64,000 nucleotides of DNA from an uncultured Latescibacterota bacterium (GTDB lineage: Bacteria > Latescibacterota > UBA2968): positions 572,394 to 636,393 of the forward strand of contig OY282377.1 of the NCBI GenBank assembly GCA_958295785.1. Reading direction: 5' to 3'. Of the stretch, positions 43,979-52,756 are shown one piece after another. Both the position numbers and the translations under genes were made by a program. A model generated the notes under the pieces. It was given only the letters and a program-made list of their open reading frames with translations, did not search any database and was not told the DNA's origin. Position 1 is the first letter of the stretch; each line of letters begins with the position of its first letter.

Positions 43979-44785
43979 ATGATGGTATCGGGTGGAGATT
44001 TTGTCGATTTGCTGCGGCAAACGGGCTATCGGTTTCCGGGCGAGCAGTTGGGCGATGCCGCAGGGGATCGCGCCTTGCCCTTTGAGCCGACGGAGGGCAC
44101 GACCATTTTGGCATTTCAGTATGCCGATGGGGTGCTCGTTGCAGGTGATCGGCGCGCGACAGCGGGCAATATGGTGCTTTACGACCGCGCGGATAAGGTG
44201 ATCGATTTGGATGCGTATTCGGTGATGGCGATTTCAGGGTCGCCGGCTGTGGCGTTTGAGATCGCGCGCATTTTGGAGCATGCGTTTCAGTATTATCGCC
44301 GCCGGTTACTTCAAGAGATGAGTTTGCCGGCCAAGTTGCGCCGTCTGTCGCTGTTGATCAAAGACAATTTGCCCCTGGCCATGCAGGGCATTGGGGCCGT
44401 AATTCCGGTGTTTGCGACGTATGACCGCCGGGATGGGCGCGGCAAAATTTATTTTTACGACGCTTTGGGCGCGCAGTTTGAAAGCGCGGATTTTACGACT
44501 ACGGGATCGGGTTCGCCTGCGATTCGCGGGGCGATGTACTATCTCAATCGCTGGAGCGGGCGGCGGTTTGCCGAAATGGATCGCGAGACGGCTATCGGGC
44601 ATGCGTTGCAGCTTTTGGATACGGCGTCTGAATACGATTCGGCCACGGGGCGATACGAGCGGTCCGCCGATATTTTTCCCTCGGTCAAAACCATTACCGC
44701 GTCGGGCTTGGCGGAAATTGAGACCGAAGAATTGCGGCGGCTTTACGCGCAATACGTAGATGGGGAGGAGGCGGGACGCGCATGA
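43979..44785 (+). CDS. prcB: 20S proteasome beta subunit
   Basis: 268 aa. A propeptide of 40 residues ends at Gly, and the mature chain would start with Thr41 (EG|TTILAFQYADGVLVAGDRR), the catalytic nucleophile. The later Asp and Lys of the active site (AGDRRAT, YDRADKVI) and the GSGSPAIRGAMYYL region are conserved. It starts three bases after the UBact stop and overlaps prcA by four bases. The beta subunits form the inner proteolytic rings. Confidence 0.95.
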   Translation: MMVSGGDFVDLLRQTGYRFPGEQLGDAAGDRALPFEPTEGTTILAFQYADGVLVAGDRRATAGNMVLYDRADKVIDLDAYSVMAISGSPAVAFEIARILEHAFQYYRRRLLQEMSLPAKLRRLSLLIKDNLPLAMQGIGAVIPVFATYDRRDGRGKIYFYDALGAQFESADFTTTGSGSPAIRGAMYYLNRWSGRRFAEMDRETAIGHALQLLDTASEYDSATGRYERSADIFPSVKTITASGLAEIETEELRRLYAQYVDGEEAGRA

Positions 44786-45576
44786 TGTTGTCAGACGAAC
44801 CGTATCGCTGGGCAGAGGCGGTTGCCAATCGGCGCGAGTATATCGAGGATCAGATTCGTCCGGGCAGCCCGGTGGTGGGCGTGGGATATGAAGGCGGTAT
44901 TTTGTTGCTGACCCTGTCTCAGAGTCAGCAAAAATTGTTTGAGGTGTACGACCGCATCGGGCTTGCGGGCATTGGGCATTCCACGGATATCGAAAAGCTC
45001 CGGCAGGCGGCCATTGATATGGCGCATGCGATTGGGTTTAATTATTCAGAAGACGATGTGACGCTGCGCCAAATTGTGTACTTTGGCCTGGGACCCGCGA
45101 TGAAGGCGGGTTTTGACGATGTGGTGCGGTCGCCGTTTTTGGCGCGCGTGCTCCTCGCCGAGTTGGATGGGCAAGAAGGCGCGCAGGTGTTTTATACGGT
45201 GGATTACGATGGCGCGTTTCATCGGCGCGAAACCTGGGCTGTTGTGGGCGGTGTTGCCGAGGCCGATTTGATGATGGGGCGTGTGTTTTCGGAGTTGGAT
45301 GCGGAGGCGTTGTCCCTCACCGATGCTGCGGATGTTGCCCTTCGCGCTTGGGCCATGGGGCGATGGGTGGGGACGATGGAGGATGTGCCGGACGATGTCG
45401 CGGAGCTCGAGGAGATGGCAGATGGCGTGGATGTGGATGATGTTCTCAAAACCGAGTTGCAAAATTTAGAGGTGGAGGCGGTGGTGCTCGGTCGGTCGCT
45501 GGTGGGAAAAAACAAATACCGCAATTTGGATGCCGAGGAAATCGCGCCCGCGCTGGCGCGGTTCAAGGCGGATTGA
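44782..45576 (+). CDS. prcA: 20S proteasome alpha subunit
   Basis: 264 aa. The N-terminal region (SDEPYRWAEAVANRREYIED) is the gate helix of bacterial alpha subunits, followed by VVGVGYEGGILLLT and YDRIGLAGIGHSTDIEKLR, where beta subunits would carry the nucleophile domain. No catalytic Thr is present. A C-terminal acidic segment (ELEEMADGVDVDDVL) precedes a final helix. It forms the outer rings on which the ATPase docks. Coupled to prcB by ATGA-type overlap. Confidence 0.94.
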   Translation: MMLSDEPYRWAEAVANRREYIEDQIRPGSPVVGVGYEGGILLLTLSQSQQKLFEVYDRIGLAGIGHSTDIEKLRQAAIDMAHAIGFNYSEDDVTLRQIVYFGLGPAMKAGFDDVVRSPFLARVLLAELDGQEGAQVFYTVDYDGAFHRRETWAVVGGVAEADLMMGRVFSELDAEALSLTDAADVALRAWAMGRWVGTMEDVPDDVAELEEMADGVDVDDVLKTELQNLEVEAVVLGRSLVGKNKYRNLDAEEIAPALARFKAD

Positions 45577-45584
45577 GAGGCTTC

Positions 45585-47063
45585 ATGAGAGATCGCATTT
45601 TTGGTTTGGAGACCGAGTACGGGTGTTTGGCACCCGAGCGCGACGGCTTTGTGAGTCCAGACAACATTTCGGTCAAGGTGAAGGATCACATTTTTTTTTC
45701 CGACCGACTCGGGATTGTGGATATCCACTATCGAGGACGAGACGAACCCCCTGGCAATGGGGGTTTTCTCTTGAATGCCGGGCGCGTGTATATCGACATG
45801 GGGCATTTGGAATACGCCACGCCCGAATGCGCGGGCCTGTGGGATATCGTGGCGTTTGATCGGGCGGGCGATTTCATTTTGCACCGGGCATTGCAGGCAC
45901 TCGGCTTGGGCAAGGAAGCCTCGTTTTTGAAGAACAATATCGATCACTATACGGGGGCGACATTTGGCTGTCACGAAAATTATTTGATCCGGCGCAATGT
46001 GCCGTTTTCCACGGTGGTGATTCCGGCACTTCTGCCGTTTTTGGTGACGCGCCAAATTTTCTGCGGGGCGGGTCGCGTGGGCAGTTATGACGATAGTTTT
46101 TATTATTACGGCCGCGATGTGCGCGATGATGCGGACCGAGAAGACCCCGTGACCTTTCAGATTTCTCAACGCGCGGATCACATTGTAACCGAGATTTATC
46201 AATGGATTCAGTTTTCGCGTGCGATTATCAATACGCGGGATGAGCCGCTGGCCGATCACAGCAAGTATCGCCGGTTGCACCTTTTGGTGGGCGATTCGAA
46301 TATGTCGGAGTACGCCACGGCATTGAAAATTGGCACGACTGCGATGGTGCTCAATCTCTTGGAGCGCAAAATTTTTCCCTACGACCTCGGCTTGGGCGAT
46401 CCCGTGTGGGCACTCAAAGAGATTTCGCGCGACCCGACCCACAAATGGATTCTGGCGCGGCAAAACGGGCGAACCATTTCGGCCATTGATATCCAGCGCG
46501 TCTATTTGGCCTTGGCGCAACGCCATTTGAGCGGTTTGGATGAGGAGTCGGACTGGGTGCTCGATGCGTGGGAGCGCACGCTCGATGATCTGGAATCCGA
46601 TCCGATGCAATTGTCCGACCGTTTGGACTGGGTGGCGAAAAAGTGGTTGTTGGATGCGTTCCGCGAATCGGAAAATTTGACCTGGAATGATCCGTGGTTG
46701 CAGAGTTTGGATTTGGAGTATCACAATATCGATCCCAATCGCGGGTTGTATTTCGATTTGGAGCAACAGGGAAGGATGCAGCGCGTGTTGACCGATGATC
46801 AAATTGAGCGGGCGCGGTTGACGCCCCCGATAGATACGCGGGCAAAAGCGCGGGCCGCACTGGTGAAGACGCTGTCGGAAAACCGGATGCGGTACATTGT
46901 GGATTGGGATTCGGTGTATTTGGAAAATGAACGCCACTTGAGTTTGCGCGATCCATTTTGCACCTACGACGAAGAAGCCGCAGAGCTTTCTCGAGAGATC
47001 AGAGTCGAATCGAGGACAATAGACGCGATGCGTAGAATGCAAGAGGCAAGGCGGGAGAAGTGA
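45585..47063 (+). CDS. pafA: PafA-type Pup/UBact-protein ligase
   Basis: About 492 aa from the ATG at 45585 (a TTG at 45573 lacks a site). It is the second Pup-ligase-superfamily protein: MRDRIFGLETEYGCLAPERD, NAGRVYIDMGHLEYATPECA, FGCHENYLIRR, TRQIFCGAGRVG, NTRDEPLADHSKYRR. It has no Dop-loop insertion, and the IDMGHLEYATPEC block matches the PafA pattern, so it is the likely ligase that joins the UBact C-terminal Glu to lysines. It is the last gene of the operon, eight bases after prcA. Confidence 0.87.
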   Translation: MRDRIFGLETEYGCLAPERDGFVSPDNISVKVKDHIFFSDRLGIVDIHYRGRDEPPGNGGFLLNAGRVYIDMGHLEYATPECAGLWDIVAFDRAGDFILHRALQALGLGKEASFLKNNIDHYTGATFGCHENYLIRRNVPFSTVVIPALLPFLVTRQIFCGAGRVGSYDDSFYYYGRDVRDDADREDPVTFQISQRADHIVTEIYQWIQFSRAIINTRDEPLADHSKYRRLHLLVGDSNMSEYATALKIGTTAMVLNLLERKIFPYDLGLGDPVWALKEISRDPTHKWILARQNGRTISAIDIQRVYLALAQRHLSGLDEESDWVLDAWERTLDDLESDPMQLSDRLDWVAKKWLLDAFRESENLTWNDPWLQSLDLEYHNIDPNRGLYFDLEQQGRMQRVLTDDQIERARLTPPIDTRAKARAALVKTLSENRMRYIVDWDSVYLENERHLSLRDPFCTYDEEAAELSREIRVESRTIDAMRRMQEARREK

Positions 47064-47483
47064 GAGGCGAAACGCAACCACATAAGAACGCAGATGGACG
47101 CAGATGAAAAGCATGTAGGGGCGCGGCCCCTGTGCCCGCCCGAAGATATAAGAGGCGAGGCAACGTTCACCTGATAGGAGGATTTGCGATGGAACGGATT
47201 TTTTGGTGCCTACTTTGTGTTACTATGAGAAGCTAGAAAGAGAGGGGCCAATGCAATCATTCTTGGAAGTAAAGAGTCATCAGCTCAATCAAAAGTTCGC
47301 GTGAACGTGTACGGAGTTGAAAAAAAAAGAAAGGAATATGGTAGCCATAGCAATACGAATCTTTAAATAAAAAACCGCCATGTTTCACACAAGCACAGGC
47401 GAAGCCAAAGCAGGAGTTCCGTATGTTAAGTCTGGCCTGATGAGATGTAAGCCAAGGTCAATAAACCTGTTTGAAAGAACAAT
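47064..47483. other. Intergenic stretch with an interspersed short repeat
   Basis: It contains the tract CGCAGATGGACGCAGATGAA near 47088 and the GC-rich repeat TGTAGGGGCGCGGCCCCTGT at 47114-47142. The rest (47220-47480) is A+T-richer and shows no gene or terminator for the proteasome operon that I can see. Confidence 0.5.
47114..47142. repeat. GC-rich interspersed short repeat, inverted copy
   Basis: TGTAGGGGCGCGGCCCCTGT, followed by GCCCGCCCG, is the reverse-complement type of the element at 4516 and 51395. Confidence 0.6.
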
Positions 47484-48386
47484 ATGGGCAATTGGGTAAC
47501 TCGTGAAAGGGCAGAGAAATTATTTGCCGAAGCCGGCATAATAGGTCCCTTAAAGAACATAGGGCGTGGCCCCCTACTTTGGATCGGTCTAATTGGCAAT
47601 ATTGCTTCTATTTTTAGTCTTTGGCTTGATATCTTTCCCCAATGGACAATCATCTTTGCCGTTGTTGTTTTTTCCACTGTCATCGCAACCGGATTTTGGC
47701 ACTATCGCAGCAGGAAGAACCGGGCAGAAGAGCTACTATTTGGTCACATAGAGGCGACAGAACATCTGGTATCTTCTTTCACCTATATGCATCAACTTAT
47801 TCACGATACGCGCAATTCTTTCTTGCTCCAAAATTTCCAAAACGCTCACAAGAACAATGAAAGCTATGATATATTCTGGGTATCGGTCATTGTGCAAGCA
47901 ATCAACAATATTCAATATATGACTACAGCAGCTATCGGCATGCCTTGTTATGCCAATCTGATGATCCCTTCGAAAAACGATTCAAACTCATTGGTGTCCT
48001 CTTGGTGGTCAGAAAATACCCCTGCTGGCCGAAAAGAGAAATTCCCTCCTACTCAAATACCCATAGGTCACGGGATAGCAGGCAAGGCTTTTGCAGAGAT
48101 GAAGGTATATGTTGTGGGAAATGTGAGTGAGTTTCTCGGTTTTGTACCAAGAGGTGGAGCCGAACCATTGCCTTATACCAGTGTGATTTCTTGTCCATTT
48201 CGGATCCAAGGGAAACCCGCGGGCGTCTTAAATATAGATTGTAAAGTTAAAAACGCATTTGAACCTGAAGAGATTAAGTTTCTGGTTCAAGCTGCTGCCG
48301 ATACTCTGGCACTGATTTTGCAGGTGCAAGAATACGAGCAGTCTTTATTTTTAGAAATCCACAATCTCCCGCCATCAAGTTCGTAA
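47484..48386 (+). CDS. Two-TM protein with C-terminal GAF domain
   Basis: 300 aa. Two hydrophobic segments near 31-50 and 55-72 form a hairpin anchor, followed by a helical linker (AEELLFGHIEATEHLVSSFT) and a GAF-like domain at about 165-290. Visible GAF features are PIGHGIAGKAFAEMKVYVVG and TSVISCPFRIQGKPAGVLNI, then FEPEEIKFLVQAAADTLALI. GAF domains bind small ligands such as cyclic nucleotides; the ligand here is unknown. No kinase or cyclase domain is fused. The gene is A+T-richer than its neighbours and is followed by a 59-aa gene with its own promoter. A membrane sensor in an accessory module is likely. Confidence 0.75.
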   Translation: MGNWVTRERAEKLFAEAGIIGPLKNIGRGPLLWIGLIGNIASIFSLWLDIFPQWTIIFAVVVFSTVIATGFWHYRSRKNRAEELLFGHIEATEHLVSSFTYMHQLIHDTRNSFLLQNFQNAHKNNESYDIFWVSVIVQAINNIQYMTTAAIGMPCYANLMIPSKNDSNSLVSSWWSENTPAGRKEKFPPTQIPIGHGIAGKAFAEMKVYVVGNVSEFLGFVPRGGAEPLPYTSVISCPFRIQGKPAGVLNIDCKVKNAFEPEEIKFLVQAAADTLALILQVQEYEQSLFLEIHNLPPSSS

Positions 48387-48396
48387 AAATTGTCCT

Positions 48397-48425
48397 TTGA
48401 TGAGCAGTCAATTTGGTATTATATT
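48397..48425 (+). promoter_or_regulatory. Sigma-70-type promoter of the 59-aa gene
   Basis: TTGATG (48397-48402), a 17-bp spacer and TATATT (48420-48425), about 50 bases before the ATG at 48476. Confidence 0.55.
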
Positions 48426-48475
48426 GTTTCATATTGCAAGTAATACCCGTAAACGCTATCCAAGGAGGTGTTCCA

Positions 48476-48655
48476 ATGAAAAAAGAAGTTTATCCTCTGC
48501 CCATAAAAAAGTTGTCTCTTGGTGAGTTGCTGGAAAAAGGTAATGAAGTGGTGCTACAGCAACGTGCGGAAACGGCGAAAAAATTGTCTGATATCTTTGA
48601 CGCTGCAAAAAAATATGGCTTGGATAAAAAAGAGGCCTCCGCAGGCCAAAAGTAA
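48476..48655 (+). CDS. 59-aa charged helical protein of unknown function
   Basis: The ATG at 48476 follows a strong AAGGAGGTG by six bases. The product is mostly helical and lysine-rich: KKLSLGELLEKGNEVVLQQR, AETAKKLSDIFDAAKKYGL. No family recognised. It follows the 2TM-GAF gene by 89 bases, has its own promoter, and is followed by a terminator about 150 bases on. It may be a partner or regulator of the GAF protein. Confidence 0.6.
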   Translation: MKKEVYPLPIKKLSLGELLEKGNEVVLQQRAETAKKLSDIFDAAKKYGLDKKEASAGQK

Positions 48656-48798
48656 AGGATGCCTCTGAATAAGGTGGCTATCCAAACCATAGAAATCTCC
48701 CAAAGACCTTACAGGTGGTCCTATTGGCGAACGGGATTGGAGACATGTGCGTTATTTGCGACTAAATTTATCGCGCATCGCCATAGATTTTCGCCAGC

Positions 48799-48832
48799 AA
48801 AAAAGCCGGTCACATTGTGATCGGCTTTTTTT
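48799..48832. terminator. Bidirectional terminator between the 59-aa gene and the DUF1854 gene
   Basis: AAAAAAGCCGGTCACA/TGTGATCGGCTTTTTT forms a long stem with wobble pairs and A/T tails on both sides. Confidence 0.8.
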
Positions 48833-49412
48833 ATCCCCGTCGGCTTCTGCCTCCTCGGCGTCGGGAATCGTGACGAGAGCCGATGGGCAAGTAGGTGCGG
48901 GCGATTTTTTGGCTGGCGCGGTCGAGTTTGGTGAAGTCGGGAATTTTGTAGCGTTTGCGCGTGATGGCGTCTGTGAACACCACTTCGGGAAATGCGTTGA
49001 GACTGAGGCTTTGGTCGCCGCGCATTGTGAAACTCATCTGCCCTTCCTCGGTGTTGATATGCCAGATCGCGCCGCCCTGTTTGCTGCTTTCGATGTTGCG
49101 AAGGGATTGAATGATGGGGATGTCGTAGCGGGCTTTGAGGCGCGTCTCAAGCAAGGTTCGCGCTCGCGCATTCAATCCGTTGAGCGTGGGCAAAAGCCCG
49201 AGTTCGGCGCCGGTTTCGTCTCGGAAACTGATCCACTGATCCGGGGTGGTGAAGGGAAAACAGCGCACCACTTGATCGGCTGTTTGTTCCTCGCCATTGG
49301 CAATGAGGAGGAGGCCCGCGCCGTTTTGGCGAATGTCAATGGCGTGCGGAACGAGTTGGTGTTGGGTGACGAGGTTTATGGCGGGGACAAAAGGCGAGAC
49401 GAGATCGCGCAT
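48831..49412 (-). CDS. DUF1854 protein, partner of an ABC exporter
   Basis: About 193 aa. The start at 49412 lies seven bases after AAAGGA; an ATG six bases further upstream is too close. The family core is visible as CFPFTTPDQWISFRDETGAE, then LLETRLKARYDIPIIQSLRN and a beta-rich end (GGAIWHINTEEGQMSFTMRG). DUF1854 proteins are regularly encoded next to ABC exporters and in cyanophycin-related clusters. Their role is unclear. It lies about 40 bases downstream of the ABC gene and is probably in the same transcript. The basic tail (SRRRGGRSRRG) is unusual. Confidence 0.8.
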   Translation of the reverse strand: MRDLVSPFVPAINLVTQHQLVPHAIDIRQNGAGLLLIANGEEQTADQVVRCFPFTTPDQWISFRDETGAELGLLPTLNGLNARARTLLETRLKARYDIPIIQSLRNIESSKQGGAIWHINTEEGQMSFTMRGDQSLSLNAFPEVVFTDAITRKRYKIPDFTKLDRASQKIARTYLPIGSRHDSRRRGGRSRRG

Positions 49413-49454
49413 GGGCATGTCCTTTGTATGGGGCGATGAGGGCGTTGGGAACGG

Positions 49455-51248
49455 CTACAAAATATGGTTTTCCGCGAGGGCAAATTGCATGTCGCACAGG
49501 TGGGCGTAGAGGCCATCGCTGGCGAGCAGTTGGCTGTGTGTGCCGGATTCGACGATTTTGCCGCGGTCGATGACGTAGAGGCTATCGGCGCGGCGCACGG
49601 TGGATAGGCGATGGGCTATGGCAAAGGTGGTGCGCCCCGCCATGAGGCGTTCGAGGGCTTTTTGAATGAGCATCTCGGTCTCGGTATCGACGGATGATGT
49701 GGCTTCGTCGAGGATGAGGATGCGCGGGTTGTTGAGGATGGCGCGCGCGATAGAGATGCGTTGTTTTTCGCCGCCGGATAAGCGCACGCCCCGTTCGCCA
49801 ATGCGCGTGTCGTAAGCATCTGGAAAACCGCAGACAAAGTCGTGGGCATTGGCCATCATCGCGGCGTTGATGATGTCGTCTTCGGTGGCGTTGAGTTTGC
49901 CATAAGCGATGTTTTCGCGGATGGTGCCGTTGAAGAGGAAGGGCTCTTGCAAGACCATGCCAATTTGACTGCGTAAAGATGCGCGTTGCATATTTTTGAG
50001 GTCGCGGCCATCGACGCGCACGCTGCCAGAATCGGGGTCGTAGAAGCGACATATCAGGTTGATCATGGTGGTTTTGCCCGCGCCGCTGGGGCCCACAAGG
50101 CCGATGAGTTGCCCCGGTTGGGCGGTGAAAGAGACGTCGCTGAGAACGGGCGGGCCGTGTTCGTACGCAAAGACGACGTTTTGAAATTCCACCTGACCAT
50201 CCAAGCGCCCAAAGGCCCGGGCATTGGGGGCGTCTTTGATTTCGGGCTGAGTGTCGAGGATTTCAAAAATGCGGCGCGCTGAGGCTGCGGCGCGCACGAT
50301 GGTGTCGTTGATGCGGGTCAGGCTTTCCACGGGGCCGTAGAAACGGAAGAGATAGCTTTGAAAAGCGAATAGGGTGCCGATGGTGAGGTCGCCCGAGATG
50401 ATTTGTCGCCCGCCAAAGAGCAGAATGAGGAGAGGCCCCATTGAAATAATCAATCGGGCTAAGGGAAAAAAGGCCACGCGGATTCTGATGAGGGTGATGC
50501 TGATGTCGAGGAAGGCTTTGCACTTTTGGGTGAAGCGAGACAGTTCGTGGCCTTCGCGGGCAAAGCACTTGATCACGCGGATGCCCGATAGGTTGTCTTG
50601 CAACAAGGCGCTGATGTCGGCAATGCGCTCGCGGGCCATCGTGTAATAGGGCCGCACTTTGTGGTTGTAGAGGAGGATGAGGACGCTGTACATCGGCAGC
50701 GGGGCCAAGGTGATGAGGGCGAGTTCAAAGCTGAGACCAAAGAGGATGCTGCCGAAGATCAGGAGGGTTGCTATGTTGAGGAGCACGCGCTCTAAGGTGT
50801 CGGTGATGGTGTTTTGCAGGGATTCGACATCTGCTGTGACGCGGGACATGAGTTCGCCGGTGCTGCGGTCGTTGTAAAAACGCAATCCCAAGTGTTGGAG
50901 ATGATCATAGACTTGCACGCGCAGGCTGAAGAGGATTTCCTGCCCGGCCCGGTTGAGCAAGTAGCGGTTGATGAAGCCAAAAAAGGTGCGAAAAATATAA
51001 ATGCCCAAGAGGATCAGGGCGTAAAATTGGAGCAGATCGAGGTCGTTTGCGATTCTCGCGTCGAAGAAGTCGTCGCCGATATAACGGCCGTCGCTGAAGT
51101 AGGGGGTCAAGATGTTGTCGATGACCTCGCGCATGAGCAAGGGTTGCGCGGCTTCGAGGCCAATGACGACGAGTGTGGCGCTGATGCCGATGATGACGCG
51201 CCCGAGGTAGGGGCGAATGTAGGCGATGAGGCGGAGGAAGACGTCCAT
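49455..51248 (-). CDS. ABC transporter, fused permease and ATPase (type IV exporter)
   Basis: About 597 aa from the ATG at 51248 (MDVFLRLIAYIRPYLGRVII). The frame extends to 51413 over Pro-rich sequence that does not look coding. Six TM segments span about 15-300, and the ATPase domain has Walker A GLVGPSGAGKTTMINLI, signature LSGGEKQRISIARA and Walker B ILILDEATSSVDTE. The architecture is that of MsbA/LmrA-like half-transporters that act as dimers. A DUF1854 gene follows. No clear Shine-Dalgarno site precedes the start, so the first codon is uncertain. Confidence 0.92.
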   Translation of the reverse strand: MDVFLRLIAYIRPYLGRVIIGISATLVVIGLEAAQPLLMREVIDNILTPYFSDGRYIGDDFFDARIANDLDLLQFYALILLGIYIFRTFFGFINRYLLNRAGQEILFSLRVQVYDHLQHLGLRFYNDRSTGELMSRVTADVESLQNTITDTLERVLLNIATLLIFGSILFGLSFELALITLAPLPMYSVLILLYNHKVRPYYTMARERIADISALLQDNLSGIRVIKCFAREGHELSRFTQKCKAFLDISITLIRIRVAFFPLARLIISMGPLLILLFGGRQIISGDLTIGTLFAFQSYLFRFYGPVESLTRINDTIVRAAASARRIFEILDTQPEIKDAPNARAFGRLDGQVEFQNVVFAYEHGPPVLSDVSFTAQPGQLIGLVGPSGAGKTTMINLICRFYDPDSGSVRVDGRDLKNMQRASLRSQIGMVLQEPFLFNGTIRENIAYGKLNATEDDIINAAMMANAHDFVCGFPDAYDTRIGERGVRLSGGEKQRISIARAILNNPRILILDEATSSVDTETEMLIQKALERLMAGRTTFAIAHRLSTVRRADSLYVIDRGKIVESGTHSQLLASDGLYAHLCDMQFALAENHIL

Positions 51249-51503
51249 AAGCGGTGGGGAAATGGGGGCATGGGGGACGGGGCGGGGTATAGCTGCATAG
51301 CCGTTCATCAGCGGATGGGGTACAACTGCGATAGCAGGCCATCGAAGTGCGTGGGGTTTTGGGGGGTGTTGGGCAGGGCCTGACCCCTGACTTTTGGGCG
51401 GGCACGGGGGCACCGCCCCTACATTTTCGCCTTGTATCTGCGTTCTTATGCGTTGCGTTGTAGGCTTACGCCTGTGCGTCTATTCGTCGACAGGTGAACG
51501 ATA
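51249..51503. other. Intergenic stretch with a GC-rich short repeat
   Basis: This contains the repeat GGGCGGGCACGGGGGCACCG, then CCCCTACA, at 51395-51425. A phrase GGGGTACAACTGC near 51318 also occurs inside repeat copy 2 (near 21808). No gene seen. Confidence 0.5.
51395..51425. repeat. GC-rich interspersed short repeat
   Basis: This is the same type as at 4516, with a single-base insertion in the GCACCGCCCC part. Confidence 0.6.
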
Positions 51504-52127
51504 TTACGGGTTGACGATTTGGTCTGTGGATACGACTTCGACGCCCCGTTGTTGCCATTCGGCAACCAGTTGGTCGCCGCGTTCGGGGATGATGGCTTGC
51601 GTGGCATCGCGGACGAGTTGGATGGGTGCTGTGTTGCGTTTTAGGAAGCCGTTGATCGCATGGGCGTTGCACACGTCGAGGGCAACGCCGTAGAGGACGA
51701 TGCGGTCTGGTTTGATGGCGTTGAGCACGGGATCGACCTGGGGATTGGTGAAGACGTCGAAGCGTTGTTTGCGAAAGATGATTTCGCCGGTGTGTTTTTG
51801 TACTTGCTCGATGAGATTGACCGAGGGGGTTGGGTCGATCCACAGGGGATTTTGGGGTTGGGTTTCGGGCACTTTTTTTTGCCCCGAGGTGCCTGCGATA
51901 CAGTGGGGGGGAAAGGTTTCCCGAAAGTCTGGCTGGCCGGAGATTTCGGGGTCGTCCAAGCGGTGGCTGTCAACCGATCCGAAGATGGAGATGCCCCGTT
52001 GCCTCGCGTGGTCTGTAAGCCTTTTGAGATTTGGCAAGATCGCTTCTGCGCCGGTAACGTAGAGTTTGCCATCGGGCATGATGAAGTCGTATTGGGTATC
52101 GACATCCCAGAATATGACACGGGGCAT
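51504..52127 (-). CDS. Isochorismatase-fold cysteine hydrolase
   Basis: 207 aa. The triad of the isochorismatase/nicotinamidase superfamily is visible: Asp in FWDVDTQYDF, Lys in EIIFRKQRFDVF and Cys in LYGVALDVCNAHAI. A metal-site-like region (FGSVDSHRLDD) is present. The cis-peptide VAL precedes the Cys loop as usual. Members hydrolyse nicotinamide, carbamoyl or vinyl-ether compounds; the exact substrate is not clear. It stands alone between a CBS gene with its own terminator and the ABC gene. Confidence 0.85.
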   Translation of the reverse strand: MPRVIFWDVDTQYDFIMPDGKLYVTGAEAILPNLKRLTDHARQRGISIFGSVDSHRLDDPEISGQPDFRETFPPHCIAGTSGQKKVPETQPQNPLWIDPTPSVNLIEQVQKHTGEIIFRKQRFDVFTNPQVDPVLNAIKPDRIVLYGVALDVCNAHAINGFLKRNTAPIQLVRDATQAIIPERGDQLVAEWQQRGVEVVSTDQIVNP

Positions 52128-52229
52128 GATGGCCTCTTTTCCGCAGGAACTCGGGATACGTCGTCATGATAGGGCGTTGGGGAGAAATACGCAACTGTTG
52201 ATTTCGTGCTACAAAGTCTCGCATTGTTT

Positions 52230-52275
52230 GATAAAAAAAATCCCCGGTGCGATACGGCAACCGAGGATTTATTGA
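52230..52275 (-). terminator. Terminator of the CBS-domain gene
   Basis: On the minus strand AAATCCTCGGT/ACCGGGGATTT with an 11-base loop is followed by a T8 tract. One mismatch lies in the stem. Confidence 0.7.
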
Positions 52276-52312
52276 TCAGGCGACAAGGACGAATCCATGT
52301 GAACCTCCTGTT

Positions 52313-52756
52313 TTACGATGCGCGCCAATCCAAGGTGACGAAGTCTTTGTACTGCGTCACCTCCTCTTCGACATGCTGCAATTTGGCTTTGACAATGTCG
52401 CCGATAGAGATGATGCCGGCGAGGGTGTTTTCGTCATCCAAGACGGGCATGTGGCGAAAACGGCCTTCTGTCATTTTTGCCATGACGTATTCAATGTCGT
52501 GATCCGGGTTGCCCGTGACGATGTTGCGCGTCATGACGTCTTCAACGCGCACAGCACGCAAGTCCGTGTCTTTGTACACTTCGCGCATGAGGTCGCGTTC
52601 GGTGATGATGCCCAGCAAGGTGCCGGCGTGATCGTGTGCGATGAGCGCGCCGATTTTGTTTTCGATCAGGGTCGCCAGTGCCAAATACAAGGTGTGGTGT
52701 GGTTCAATGGTGATGACGCGAGTGCCTTTTTGGTTGAGGATGTCTTGAATGGTCAT
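52313..52756 (-). CDS. CBS-domain-pair protein
   Basis: About 147 aa from the ATG at 52756, eight bases after AGGAGG. Two CBS motifs fill it: residues 10-62 (VITIEPHHTLYLALATLIEN, LLGIITERDLMREVY) and 75-128 (VTGNPDHDIEYVMAKMTEGR, LAGIISIGDIVKA). This stand-alone Bateman module of the YrbK/CBS-2 kind binds adenine nucleotides. No effector domain is fused, so it may regulate an unlinked partner. Confidence 0.9.
   Translation of the reverse strand: MTIQDILNQKGTRVITIEPHHTLYLALATLIENKIGALIAHDHAGTLLGIITERDLMREVYKDTDLRAVRVEDVMTRNIVTGNPDHDIEYVMAKMTEGRFRHMPVLDDENTLAGIISIGDIVKAKLQHVEEEVTQYKDFVTLDWRAS

Noticed and set aside
48404-48425. Similarity of AATTTGGTATTATAT to the terminal repeat of the interspersed element
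   Set aside because: The match is short, there is no element sequence beside it, and the bases are better explained as the -10 region of the 59-aa gene promoter.
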